Positions 54,093 to 62,882 of a DNA stretch of 64,000 nt are shown here, in pieces; within the stretch, counting starts at the first letter, position 1; every line of letters begins with the position of its first letter. The notes beneath the pieces are model-generated. The model worked only from the letters and a program-made list of their open reading frames with translations, did not search any database and was not told the origin of the DNA. The stretch lies in NCBI GenBank assembly GCA_024697645.1, contig JAILFH010000072.1, forward strand, positions 1 to 64,000. The letters are read 5' to 3'. This stretch comes from Prevotella sp. (GTDB lineage Bacteria; Bacteroidota; Bacteroidia; Bacteroidales; Bacteroidaceae). A program made the translations under genes and the position numbers.

Positions 54093-54739
54093 GTTCAAGG
54101 TTCAAAGTTCAAAGTTCAAGAGTTTTTAACCACGTATGACACCGATTTTTCTTAAGTTTTAAATTACACGGATTATCGTTCACCGATGTTCACAGAAACT
54201 GCTGCAAATCTGCCACGAATTACTCAATACTCATTCCTAATTATTAATTACTCATTTCTAATTTCTCATTATTTCTTTGCCCACAGATTACACAGATGAG
54301 CACAGATTTTTCGATTTCACAGATTGGCGCTAATGCAACCACGATTTTCGTGGAAGAAAGGATGAGATGTTTCTTTGAAACAGGTGGCAGTCAGTCGGCT
54401 GCGATGGCAAACTCGTTTGTCGTTCGAAGCAGAACGGACGCCAAGCCTTTCAGGCCATCCTTTCATTTCGTTTTTTTCGTCCATTTTCGGAATCTATTAA
54501 TTTTTCATCTGTTGTTATGGTTGTCTTCTGAATTCCCTCAGCAAGGCGCGATATAGAACGCCAATTCTCTAATTCTTATTAATTCATCTGTAGCAGGGAC
54601 GGGAAAATTCTTAAATTTAGGGATAAGACCTAGGGAAAAATATAAATGAAGTAGTTAGAATAGAAACTGTACCAAGTTATCATTGAAGTAATTATGAATA
54701 AAAATAGAAAAAAAATAATGTTATCTGAAAAAAAAATTG
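54093..54739. repeat. Repeat-rich intergenic mosaic, no gene
   Basis: Contents in order: four GTTCAAR heptamers (54093-54120); an AACCACGTATGACACCGATT...ACACGGATT module (54128-54172); an AATTACTCATTTCTAATTTCTCATTATT module with CACAGATTACACAGATG (54245-54300); a long-range inverted pair GAAAGGATG/CATCCTTTC (54356-54364, 54456-54464); and GGCGCGATATAGAACGCC (54545-54562). Several modules recur at 61.9-62.6 kb. A short open frame at 54296-54556 has no protein-like features. Confidence 0.65.
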
Positions 54740-54915
54740 TAACTTTGCACAGTTTTTTGTTCGCGTACGCAAAAAACGAACCCATAAATGCCTCTTTTGC
54801 GACTTTTTCGGTTATGTAAACGTACACAAAAAAATGGTTCATATAAAACCATTAGAAGGAGATCAAAAGTAAAAGTATAACCAAACAACTAATACGATAT
54901 TTAAAAAGTCAGGAA
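54740..54915 (+). promoter_or_regulatory. Promoter and structured 165-base leader of the surface protein gene
   Basis: TAACTTTG (54740-54747) should start transcription near 54752, exactly where the inverted repeat GTTTTTTG/CAAAAAAC begins (54752-54777). A second hairpin AATGGTT/AACCATT (54833-54853) precedes GAAGGAG. The start codon is preceded by AGGAA. The 5'-terminal hairpin could stabilise the message. Confidence 0.55.
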
Positions 54916-57900
54916 ATGAAAAGAAAAATCTTTTTTGCCATCATGGCATTGTTGTGTGTGTTGGGCGTTCAGGCCGAACCCACTTCCTCGTGGGAACAAG
55001 GTTTTGCTGCTGAGTCGTATTCAAACTACGACGCAACTAACAAGACTATTGTGATTAGCACTGCTGCAGAGTTGGCCAAAATGGCTGATGATGCAAGTAT
55101 GGCAACCGATGCTTTTGGAAACTTCAAAGGTTGGACCATCACGTTGGCCAATGACATTGATCTTGGTGCGCATGAATGGGGTGTACCTATTGGCGTAGAC
55201 AATAATGGTTCAGACTTATATAAGTTTATGGGAACTTTCGATGGTCAGGGACACACCATCAGTGGTATCTACTATAGTCCTTTCTACGAGACAGGCGGCT
55301 TTTACGGCGGCTTGTTTGGATATGCAGGCAGCACGGCCGTAATCAAGAACCTTACTATCGACGCATCCACCTATACAGCAGGTGTGAATGGCGGTGTGAT
55401 CGTTGGCTACAACCAAGGTAGCATCGAGAATTGTCATGTCAAGGGAGTGACAATGACGGCAAGTATAGATGTTTCATACAACATTGGCGGTTTGGTTGGT
55501 GTGAACGAAGGTTCCATCGTGGGTTGCTACAGTTTTGCAAATATAAGTGAAGGCACACATTCCAACGGTTATTCATTCGGCGGAATTGCCGGTCAGAACA
55601 TCGGCGGTACCATTCAGGACTGTCTCTATGCCGGCACCATCACAGTCAATGGTAACAACAACTATATCGGTGGCATCACAGGTCTCTGTGATGGCGGTAC
55701 GCTGACCTACAACCTCTACACCTGCACCACGCTGAATGCCGGTTATTACACTGATGAGACGGAGCCGACCTATAATCTCGGTGCCGTAGAGGCTCTTACT
55801 ATTGAAGAGGGGACAGGATTCATCAACTATGGTAACGGCAACAGCGGCATCCCTACCCGTAGTTACAGTTATGGCCAGCAGGAAGGCATGGATGTTTATC
55901 CTTACGGTATCACATTATCCAACATTTTCTATTACCATACAGAAGATGCAGTCATCGTTCTCGAAGGCGACGGCTCAGAGGAATCACCTTACCTCATCAC
56001 TTCTGAGGAAGACTGGAACAACCTGGGTCTGATAGTGAGCCTGGGTTACAATGACCCATATTATTTCAAGCAGACGGCCGACCTGACCGTCAGCACAAAA
56101 GTTGGAACAGGAGACTTTCCGTTCCAGAGCACTTATGATGGCGATGGCCATACACTGACACTTAATTACGGCAGCAGCACGTCTTATTTGGAAGAGCAGT
56201 ATGTGGCTCCGTTCAGTTTTGTTCGTTCCTGCGACATCAAGAACCTGAATGTGAAAGGTACTATCTACACAGCCGGGTCAAATGCAGGTACATTGATAGG
56301 TGCCGTAATAGGTTCAGAAACCGAAAGTACAGGAAGCGAGGCCTATATTTCCAACTGTACGTCCAATGCCACTATCGACAGTAGTGTCAATGGCGATGGC
56401 TCTCATGGTGGTTTCGTCGGTTATATCACGGGCAACAGTTCTTTAACGTTCTACGGCTGTCTGTACAAAGGTACGATGGTAGGTTACTACACCGGCGAAT
56501 GGGGTGGTTTTGTAGGATATTGCATGCATGGTTCCACCGTTAATTTCATAGAGAGTGTCTGTGACCCTGCGTATATCTCCATCGGTGGAGCCTATTATCA
56601 GTTCATACACAGTTCCGCATCCGATGCGGCTACGTTCAGCAAGGCTTATTTCACTCTGTCATTTGGAAACGCACAAGGTCTGCAGGCTTATAAAGTAACT
56701 TCTGGAAACGAGCATCTCCACCTCACCCTCGTTGATGAGACAGAGAACCACTACACCAACGGACTGGATTTCTCCGACACGGGCTTCACCTACAATGGTG
56801 TCATTTATGGGGGAAGTGAAGAGAAACTCACTATTGACCTCGCCTTTGATGAAAACTATGATTATCTCACATTGGGATGCAATGAGGGCACATTTGAGAA
56901 ATCGACATCCGGCCCTGAATATTATCTCACCTTCCAAAATTCTGATTGTACTATTTATTCCGATGTTGTGGAGGCCATCTCTCCTGAAGGCGATGGTTCC
57001 AGAGAAAATCCTTACATTATTGCCTCTCAGGCCAACTGGAACAAGGTTGCGGCAAACTTAAACCGTATGTCCTATGTCGGCAAGAAACTTGTGCTGGCAA
57101 ACGACATCACAGTTGACAGAATGTGGGGTACTGAGATTGCACCATTCGAAGGTGAGTTCGACGGTAAATACAACGGCACAGCCCATAAGTTGACTGTGAA
57201 TTTCACTGGCACCGAAGAGGCCACAGCACCTTTCCATCATGTCAATTACGCCACCTTGCGCAACATCACTGTGGACGGTGTTTCCAGTGGTGGTATCCAC
57301 TCCGCAGGACTGGTCGGTATGTCCTATGGCAGCAACCGGATTGAGAACTGCCATGTCTCCACGGCTGTCACATGCACAGGAGATGCCACTAACGGCCCTC
57401 ACGGAGGCGGTATCGTAGGTCATGCAAAAGAATCTACTGTTGTTATTGAAGGATGTCTGTTTGACGGTAGTATCACTGCTGCATCTGACGCTTCCGACAC
57501 TCATGCCGCCGCTTTCATGGGCTGGTGCAACAGTTCAGCCACTATTACCATCACCAACTGTGTAGAGCATGGTTCTTACTCAAACTTCCGCTATCTCAGT
57601 GGCGGTTACTTGTTCAACAGTCAAGCCACTGTCATCAATTGTGCCCACACCTACCACTTCCAGAATTGGTCAGGTTCGCTTCGTGCCCGTCCCATCAGCA
57701 GCGCCACAGAGGAACTGACTTTTGAGTGTTCAAACACAGCCACCACTTACGATGTCGCTGGTTTGTCCTTCTACGGAGAGGGTGTGAAATACGATGGCAA
57801 TTACTATGCTGGAAAAGGCGACGTGGTCAGCCTGGCCCTTTCCTTCCCTGACGGTACCGACTTTTCGACGCTTACCACCAGCAACGGAAGCATCACAGCC

Positions 57901-59754
57901 ACCGACACTTATAAAATTTACGAACTCACTCTCGCTGACGATGCAGAGGCCGTTCTTTCTGCCACCTTCCAGGCTGCCGAATGGGCTCACACAGGTGCTG
58001 GCACAGAGGACGACCCATATAAAATCTACGATATCGACCAGATGAACCGCTTTGCTAAAGACGTGAACAGCGGTACCACCTTCGAGGGTAAATATTTCCA
58101 ACTTATGGCCGACATCACTTATGACGGTACGGAAAACAACTTCGCACCTATCGGCTATAGAGTTAGCGAAACCGAACAATATCAGTTCAGCGGAAGTTTC
58201 GACGGTGACGGTCACACCATATCAGGAATCAACATCACGCGCACTGGTATATCCAATTATGACGATAGCAACATAGGTCTTTTCGGTTTCTGTTATCAGT
58301 CAAACCTCAGGCATGCGGTTATCAAGAACCTTACTATCGCCAACTCCTCATTCACTGGTTACAACTATGTGGCAGCCGTATTGGGCAACAACTCCGGAGC
58401 CCGTATTGAGAACTGCCACGTGGCCAGCGACGTTAGCGTGAATGCAGTGGTGAACGACGCTCAGTACCATGCTGGTATCGCAGGTTACGTCTTTTATGGT
58501 GGCAGCATTTATGGTTGCACCTGTGGAGCCTCCATCACGGCTCCAGTCGTAGCCCAACTTACCAACAACACAGAACGTCCTACAATCTATAGCGGTCAAT
58601 ACTTCGGAGGTATTGCAGGCTATATCAACGCCAAGGGAGTTTTCAACTGTCTCTATTACGGTACCACCGTTCAAGGAGGCGACTACACTGGTGCCATATT
58701 TGGCCGCTCTTCTCACAATGATTACAACACAAACAACTTCTACCGCGGAATTATCATCAGTTATGGTGATGATCAGAGTGTGACACATGTGGGCAACAAC
58801 GTCGGATTTGGCTGGTGCTATGATACACAAGGTCCGGCCGACGGTGAAGGTGCCGAACGTGCTTACCGCCGTCTGTCAGCACCAGAGAATCTGGACACAC
58901 CGGTTGCTACTTACGAAGGTGGTCTCACAGCTTACGAGAACGGAATCTTCTACAATGGCGCCTACTATATGACAGAATGTCTCGAACTTCCTGCTGACGC
59001 CGACAACAATGATGTCATCGCGGAGAATGTTTCAGAGTCAATCGACATAGACGTCACTCTCAGCAACCGCACGCTGACAAAAGACAATAAGTGGACAACA
59101 CTCTGCCTGCCGTTCAACGAAGACCTCACTGATAGCGACAGTCCGCTCTACGGTGCTACTGTCCGCCAGTTTTTGAGTGCTTCTGTCTCCAGTGAGGGAA
59201 AACTGACCATCGTATGCCGCAGCGCAACCAAAATACAGGCTGGCAAGCCTTACTTCGTGAAGTGGACAAGCGGCACAGAGGTTGCCAACCCTTGCTTCGA
59301 CTTTGTCAAACTTACTGCTCCGACAGCAAGCGCTGTTGAAAGCGATGCTGTAACATTAATGGGTCTTTATGGACCGGTGGAAATAGCAGCAGGCGACGCC
59401 ACCAAACTCTTCTTGGCCGACGGTGAAATCAAAGAGGCCACAAAGACTTCCATAGTCAACGCCTTCAACGCTTACTTCGAACTCAACGACATCAAACTTC
59501 ACAAAGATATTAAGAGTTGTGCCCTGAATCTCAGTCCTGATATTCTCGAGGCAGAATTCAGCCTTATTGGCGATGTCAACGGCGACGGCTCTGTCACGAT
59601 TGCTGATGTCACTGCGCTGGTGAACATCATCCTCGGTAAGGACAACGTGCAGCCGTATGCCTATGACCACAATGCTGCCGACGTGAACGGCGATGAATCA
59701 ATTACGATTGCCGACGTCACTGCGCTGGTGAATAATATACTGGGGAAACAATAA
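54916..59754 (+). CDS. Large secreted beta-helix (GLUG-type) protein with dockerin-like C-terminus
   Basis: A 1612-residue exported protein with signal peptide MKRKIFFAIMALLCVLGVQA. Four blocks of about 340 residues follow; blocks two to four open with a similar line (GDGSEESPYLI near 350, GDGSRENPYII near 690, GTEDDPYKI near 1030) and contain GLUG-like beta-helix turns such as GGLVGVNEGSIVGCYSFANI and ATIKNLT/IENCHV. A Bacteroidales domain with KWTTLCLPFNEDL follows at about 1380-1540. The last 60 residues are two dockerin-like calcium repeats (GDVNGDGSVTIADVTALVNIILG, ADVNGDESITIADVTALVNNILG). Likely a surface or extracellular adhesin-like protein; function unknown. Confidence 0.9.
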   Translation: MKRKIFFAIMALLCVLGVQAEPTSSWEQGFAAESYSNYDATNKTIVISTAAELAKMADDASMATDAFGNFKGWTITLANDIDLGAHEWGVPIGVDNNGSDLYKFMGTFDGQGHTISGIYYSPFYETGGFYGGLFGYAGSTAVIKNLTIDASTYTAGVNGGVIVGYNQGSIENCHVKGVTMTASIDVSYNIGGLVGVNEGSIVGCYSFANISEGTHSNGYSFGGIAGQNIGGTIQDCLYAGTITVNGNNNYIGGITGLCDGGTLTYNLYTCTTLNAGYYTDETEPTYNLGAVEALTIEEGTGFINYGNGNSGIPTRSYSYGQQEGMDVYPYGITLSNIFYYHTEDAVIVLEGDGSEESPYLITSEEDWNNLGLIVSLGYNDPYYFKQTADLTVSTKVGTGDFPFQSTYDGDGHTLTLNYGSSTSYLEEQYVAPFSFVRSCDIKNLNVKGTIYTAGSNAGTLIGAVIGSETESTGSEAYISNCTSNATIDSSVNGDGSHGGFVGYITGNSSLTFYGCLYKGTMVGYYTGEWGGFVGYCMHGSTVNFIESVCDPAYISIGGAYYQFIHSSASDAATFSKAYFTLSFGNAQGLQAYKVTSGNEHLHLTLVDETENHYTNGLDFSDTGFTYNGVIYGGSEEKLTIDLAFDENYDYLTLGCNEGTFEKSTSGPEYYLTFQNSDCTIYSDVVEAISPEGDGSRENPYIIASQANWNKVAANLNRMSYVGKKLVLANDITVDRMWGTEIAPFEGEFDGKYNGTAHKLTVNFTGTEEATAPFHHVNYATLRNITVDGVSSGGIHSAGLVGMSYGSNRIENCHVSTAVTCTGDATNGPHGGGIVGHAKESTVVIEGCLFDGSITAASDASDTHAAAFMGWCNSSATITITNCVEHGSYSNFRYLSGGYLFNSQATVINCAHTYHFQNWSGSLRARPISSATEELTFECSNTATTYDVAGLSFYGEGVKYDGNYYAGKGDVVSLALSFPDGTDFSTLTTSNGSITATDTYKIYELTLADDAEAVLSATFQAAEWAHTGAGTEDDPYKIYDIDQMNRFAKDVNSGTTFEGKYFQLMADITYDGTENNFAPIGYRVSETEQYQFSGSFDGDGHTISGINITRTGISNYDDSNIGLFGFCYQSNLRHAVIKNLTIANSSFTGYNYVAAVLGNNSGARIENCHVASDVSVNAVVNDAQYHAGIAGYVFYGGSIYGCTCGASITAPVVAQLTNNTERPTIYSGQYFGGIAGYINAKGVFNCLYYGTTVQGGDYTGAIFGRSSHNDYNTNNFYRGIIISYGDDQSVTHVGNNVGFGWCYDTQGPADGEGAERAYRRLSAPENLDTPVATYEGGLTAYENGIFYNGAYYMTECLELPADADNNDVIAENVSESIDIDVTLSNRTLTKDNKWTTLCLPFNEDLTDSDSPLYGATVRQFLSASVSSEGKLTIVCRSATKIQAGKPYFVKWTSGTEVANPCFDFVKLTAPTASAVESDAVTLMGLYGPVEIAAGDATKLFLADGEIKEATKTSIVNAFNAYFELNDIKLHKDIKSCALNLSPDILEAEFSLIGDVNGDGSVTIADVTALVNIILGKDNVQPYAYDHNAADVNGDESITIADVTALVNNILGKQ

Positions 59755-60135
59755 GAGACCCACCCCCCAGCCCCTCCCTAAATGGAGGGGAGTAGATAGT
59801 TATTGGGGATACGAGTATAAATTTGAAAATCTAACTGCTGAGTTCCGCCGTCGTTTCCAAAGTAACAAGGTAACAAGGTAACAAAGTAACATTACAGGAC
59901 AGTTAAAAACAAAAGAAAACAATTGGCGCGTGCGCCAAGAAGAGTGAGATGTTTGAGCGTTCCTCGTTAATCGGGGAATGCTCAAATGTTGTAAAAGGGG
60001 TTTCGAATTTTTCGCTTATTTTGGCTCCACCGACTTTTGATCGCGACTCGGCCAATTATGCAAGCCTATTAGCGCTCGCTGCTCCAAAAGTTCGAGTTTT
60101 TTCGGAATTAAAAGATTCTTAAAAGGCAAAAAAGA
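59755..60135. repeat. Intergenic region with structured repeats, no gene
   Basis: Contains a CCCCTCC/GGAGGGG hairpin (59771-59790) of the kind common in Bacteroidetes intergenic DNA; 8-bp GTAACAAG repeats (59862-59890); the dyad TTGGCGC-GT-GCGCCAA (59923-59938); a 12-bp stem TTTGAGCGTTCC/GGAATGCTCAAA (59952-59986); and a GC-richer block to about 60110 with CGACTTTTG/CAAAAGTTCG. No coding sequence recognised. Confidence 0.6.
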
Positions 60136-60169
60136 GAAGCATTGCTCCGGGGTAGGGGAACAATGCTTC
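60136..60169 (-). terminator. Terminator after the DUF4332 gene
   Basis: GAAGCATTGCTCC and GGAACAATGCTTC form a 13-bp stem (one mismatch) with an 8-base loop. On the minus strand it continues into TCTCTTTTTTG. Confidence 0.8.
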
Positions 60170-60230
60170 GTTTGAATTAGTTAGTAATCGAATGAGTTGA
60201 TTGCTGTTGGGGTGCAATCAAAATGCTTCA

Positions 60231-60638
60231 TTAATATTCCATGCAGGGTTCGAGTTCCTTAGCCTGCTCAATCATCTTCTCAACTTCCTTCACGCTGGGA
60301 ACGCGGCCAACGAGATTCTTCTCTGCGTTGATCTCCTCAAGTTTGGGCTGAAGGTTAGCGGGAACACGATGACGGAACTCCTTCACGGTGTCAACACCAG
60401 CGGCCTCGAGCAATTCTGAGAACTGAGGTCCAACGCCATTGATACGCATGAGGTCTGCGTGATTTGCCCAAGTCAGAATGAGTTTACCGCTAATGCCGGT
60501 AGCCTCCTCAAGTTCCTTACGTCCTGCGGGTTTGCAGCACTTTGCCAGCAGATCGTCAACGGTGTTGATGCCTGCATCAATAAGTTTCTTCGAATAAACT
60601 TCGCCGATTCCTTCGACGTCAACAATTTTGTAAGCCAT
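60231..60638 (-). CDS. DUF4332 helix-hairpin-helix protein
   Basis: A 135-residue DUF4332 protein built of two helix-hairpin-helix modules: VEGIGEVYSKKLIDAGINTVDDLLAKC (N-terminal) and INGVGPQFSELLEAAGVDTVKEFRHR (about 64-90). The motif pair resembles DNA-binding HhH domains of repair and polymerase proteins, but the binding partner is unknown. It lies divergently from dinB with about 110 bases between, and each has its own promoter-like element. Function not assigned. Confidence 0.88.
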   Translation of the reverse strand: MAYKIVDVEGIGEVYSKKLIDAGINTVDDLLAKCCKPAGRKELEEATGISGKLILTWANHADLMRINGVGPQFSELLEAAGVDTVKEFRHRVPANLQPKLEEINAEKNLVGRVPSVKEVEKMIEQAKELEPCMEY

Positions 60639-60692
60639 AAGTCATTTGATGTTTAAGGTGAATAAAATGTTTAAGTTTTTGATTTCCGAGGG

Positions 60693-60700
60693 CAAATATA
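60693..60700 (-). promoter_or_regulatory. -7 element of the DUF4332 gene
   Basis: TATATTTG on the minus strand, 54 bases before the start codon. Confidence 0.5.
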
Positions 60701-60743
60701 ATGAAAAGTTTTGAATACTGCAAGTTTTTTCGTTCGTTTTTCT

Positions 60744-60751
60744 TACCTTTG
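60744..60751 (+). promoter_or_regulatory. -7 element of dinB
   Basis: TACCTTTG, one base before the ATG at 60753. Initiation normally lies a few bases downstream, so translation must start at 60759 or 60765. Confidence 0.6.
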
Positions 60752-60764
60752 CATGAAAATGACG

Positions 60765-61850
60765 ATGCGCAAGATTATTCACATAGATATGGATGCGTTC
60801 TTTGCCTCCGTTGAGCAACGCGACAATCCGGAACTGCGCGGCAAGCCTATTGCCGTAGGTTATGACGGTGAACGCGGTGTTGTCTCTACGGCGAGTTACG
60901 AGGCGCGTCCGTTTGGTGTGCATTCGGCGCAGTCGGTGATGGTGGCGAAACGACTCTGCCCCCATCTGATCATCGTTCCTGGCCATTTCCATGTATATAA
61001 AGAGGTGTCGGCTCAGATTCATGAGATCTTCCACGAATACACTGACCTCGTGGAACCGCTCTCGATCGATGAAGCGTTTCTCGACGTCACGGAGAACAAG
61101 AAGGGAATAGAACTGGCGCAGACGATTGCCCTTGAGATCAAAGAGAAGATTCGCGAGCGAACGCAACTGACGGCTTCGGCTGGCGTCAGTTACAACAAAT
61201 TCCTCGCGAAGATTGCCTCGGACTACAGGAAGCCCGACGGACTGTTTGTGGTGCATCCCGACCGCGCCCTTGGCTTCATTGGTTCCCTGCCGATTGAGAA
61301 ATTCTGGGGAGTTGGGCCGAAGACTGCTGAGCGCATGCACCGAATGGGCATCTACAGCGGGGAACAACTGCGGGAGGTGTCGCTCTCGCATCTGTCGGCG
61401 GTATTCGGGAAGGCTGGACCGATGTACTATCAGTTTGCACGAGGCATCGACAATCGGCCAGTCATCGTGGAACGCGAACGAAAGTCGGTAGGCTGCGAGC
61501 ATACGTTTCTGGAGGATATCGGCAATCAGTCGGCTGTGATCATCGAACTCTATCACACGGTGCTGGAACTGGAGGGCAGAATCAAACGGGCAGGTTTCGA
61601 GGGTCGAACGCTCACGCTGAAGGTGAAGTACTACGACTTCACGCAGATCACCCGTAGCATCACGGTGAACCACACGGTGAAGACGAAGGACGAGATACTG
61701 CCCCTCGCGAAGCAACTGCTCGCAGAGGTAGAGTATTCCAACGAGCGTCCCATCCGTCTGCTGGGGCTCACGGTTTCAGGCTCGTCAGCAACTGACGAAG
61801 CGAACAGCGAAGGAATCTGGGAAGAGGGTTGGCTGGATTTTCAGGAGTGA
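60765..61850 (+). CDS. dinB: DNA polymerase IV
   Basis: A Y-family translesion polymerase, 361 residues from ATG 60765 (MRKIIHIDMDAFFASVEQRD). Catalytic carboxylates: DMDAFFASVE near the start and SIDEAFLDVT (about residue 100). YEARPFGVHSAQSVMVAKRLCP, SAGVSYNKFLAKIASDYRKPDG and the helix-hairpin-helix KFWGVGPKTAERMHRMGI follow; the little-finger domain carries RKSVGCEHTFLEDI. ATGs at 60753 and 60759 are in frame; 60753 overlaps the predicted promoter. It may be used in damage tolerance; no SOS box was identified. Confidence 0.95.
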   Translation: MRKIIHIDMDAFFASVEQRDNPELRGKPIAVGYDGERGVVSTASYEARPFGVHSAQSVMVAKRLCPHLIIVPGHFHVYKEVSAQIHEIFHEYTDLVEPLSIDEAFLDVTENKKGIELAQTIALEIKEKIRERTQLTASAGVSYNKFLAKIASDYRKPDGLFVVHPDRALGFIGSLPIEKFWGVGPKTAERMHRMGIYSGEQLREVSLSHLSAVFGKAGPMYYQFARGIDNRPVIVERERKSVGCEHTFLEDIGNQSAVIIELYHTVLELEGRIKRAGFEGRTLTLKVKYYDFTQITRSITVNHTVKTKDEILPLAKQLLAEVEYSNERPIRLLGLTVSGSSATDEANSEGIWEEGWLDFQE

Positions 61851-62711
61851 AGAAGGGATGAAATAAACGAGGAACGAGGAGGGAGGAACGAGGAACGAGA
61901 TTACCTTATCCTGCTGACTTTTAACCACGGATGACACGGATTTATCTTATGTTTTAAAGACACGGATTTTTAAATCACTGATAAGGGCTTCGCCCAGTTT
62001 CAGGTTTCAAGTTTCAGGTTTCAAGTTTCAGGTTTCAAGTTTCAGGTTTCAAGTTTCAGGTTTCAAGTTTCAGATTTCAAGTCGCAGCCACGAATTACTC
62101 ATTACTCATTTCTAATTACTCATTATTTTTTTGTCCACAGATTAGTTGCTTCGCAAAGTTGAAAATCGAGAATTGAAAGTTGAAAATTCGTGGCAGTGAA
62201 GATAAAACAGAAGAACATAAATAATTAAGAGGTTTAATTGACATAAGATTAAGAACAGAAATCACAAAAGGACAAAAGTATCGTCATGTGGCAGCCACCT
62301 TGTGTTGTTTTTTGAAACTTGTGAACTTGAATTTATGTCTCTTTTCGAAACTTAAAAACTTGTGTACTTTTGTTTTAAATCAGTCAGGAAATTCTCTAAT
62401 TCACAAATTCTTGAAGAATAAATCTTTTGCACTTACAGCGCGAATATTAGTTTTGATTACATTATACCCAGGGCGTTGCCCTGGGCTAGGAGCGAGTTGG
62501 GCTTTCAGCCCGTTTTTTGATTAGACTTCAGAGGCGCAATATAGAACGCCATATATCTTTCGCATAGCGATTATTTGAAGGATTTCTAGCCCTAGGGCTA
62601 TACCAATGCCCAATCAATTAAAATTTACGTGTATTTTCGTTTATTTTCGTTATAAATAAATTTTCGTGCTTTTCGTGTTTTTTGGTGTTATTTTCGGAAT
62701 TCAAAAAAAGG
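61851..62711. repeat. Repeat-rich intergenic mosaic, no gene
   Basis: In order: GAACGAG heptamers (61872-61900); an AACCACGGATGACACGGATT module (61921-61972); six exact or near-exact 14-bp GTTTCAGGTTTCAA units (61997-62080); an ACTCATTTCTAATTACTCATTATT module with CCACAGATT (62092-62145); CCCAGGGCGTTGCCCTGGG (62467-62485) and the terminator-like GGGCTTTCAGCCC then six T (62499-62518); GGCGCAATATAGAACGCC (62533-62550); and AT-rich TTTTCGT repeats (62635-62690). No coding sequence supported. Confidence 0.65.
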
Positions 62712-62854
62712 TCGGCATAAAAAAAGAACGAATTCTTTTTGTTCTGCACTCGATTTTTTGTAACTTTGGTTCAGGTTGTCACCGAAGTTATTGCATCTCG
62801 GCATAAAAAAAGAATGAATTCTTTTTGTTCTGCACTCGATTTTTTGTAACTTTG
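62712..62854 (+). promoter_or_regulatory. Duplicated 57-bp promoter segment before the nitroreductase gene
   Basis: A 57-base block (62712-62768) is repeated at 62798-62854 with one difference. Each copy has TTTTTG, 19 bases, then TAACTTTG, a textbook Bacteroidetes promoter, preceded by the dyad AAAAAGAAYGAATTCTTTTT. The second copy ends 28 bases before the start codon at 62883. Confidence 0.75.
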
Positions 62855-62882
62855 CGAACAGAAACAAATACAACAACTGGAT

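Noticed and set aside
54296..54556. An 86-codon open frame in the 54-kb intergenic mosaic
   Set aside because: It begins in the repeat module and has no domain, signal or conserved-looking start context.
60642..61715. A 357-codon open frame antisense to dinB
   Set aside because: Antisense shadow of dinB, with no motif and no plausible ribosome-binding or promoter context.
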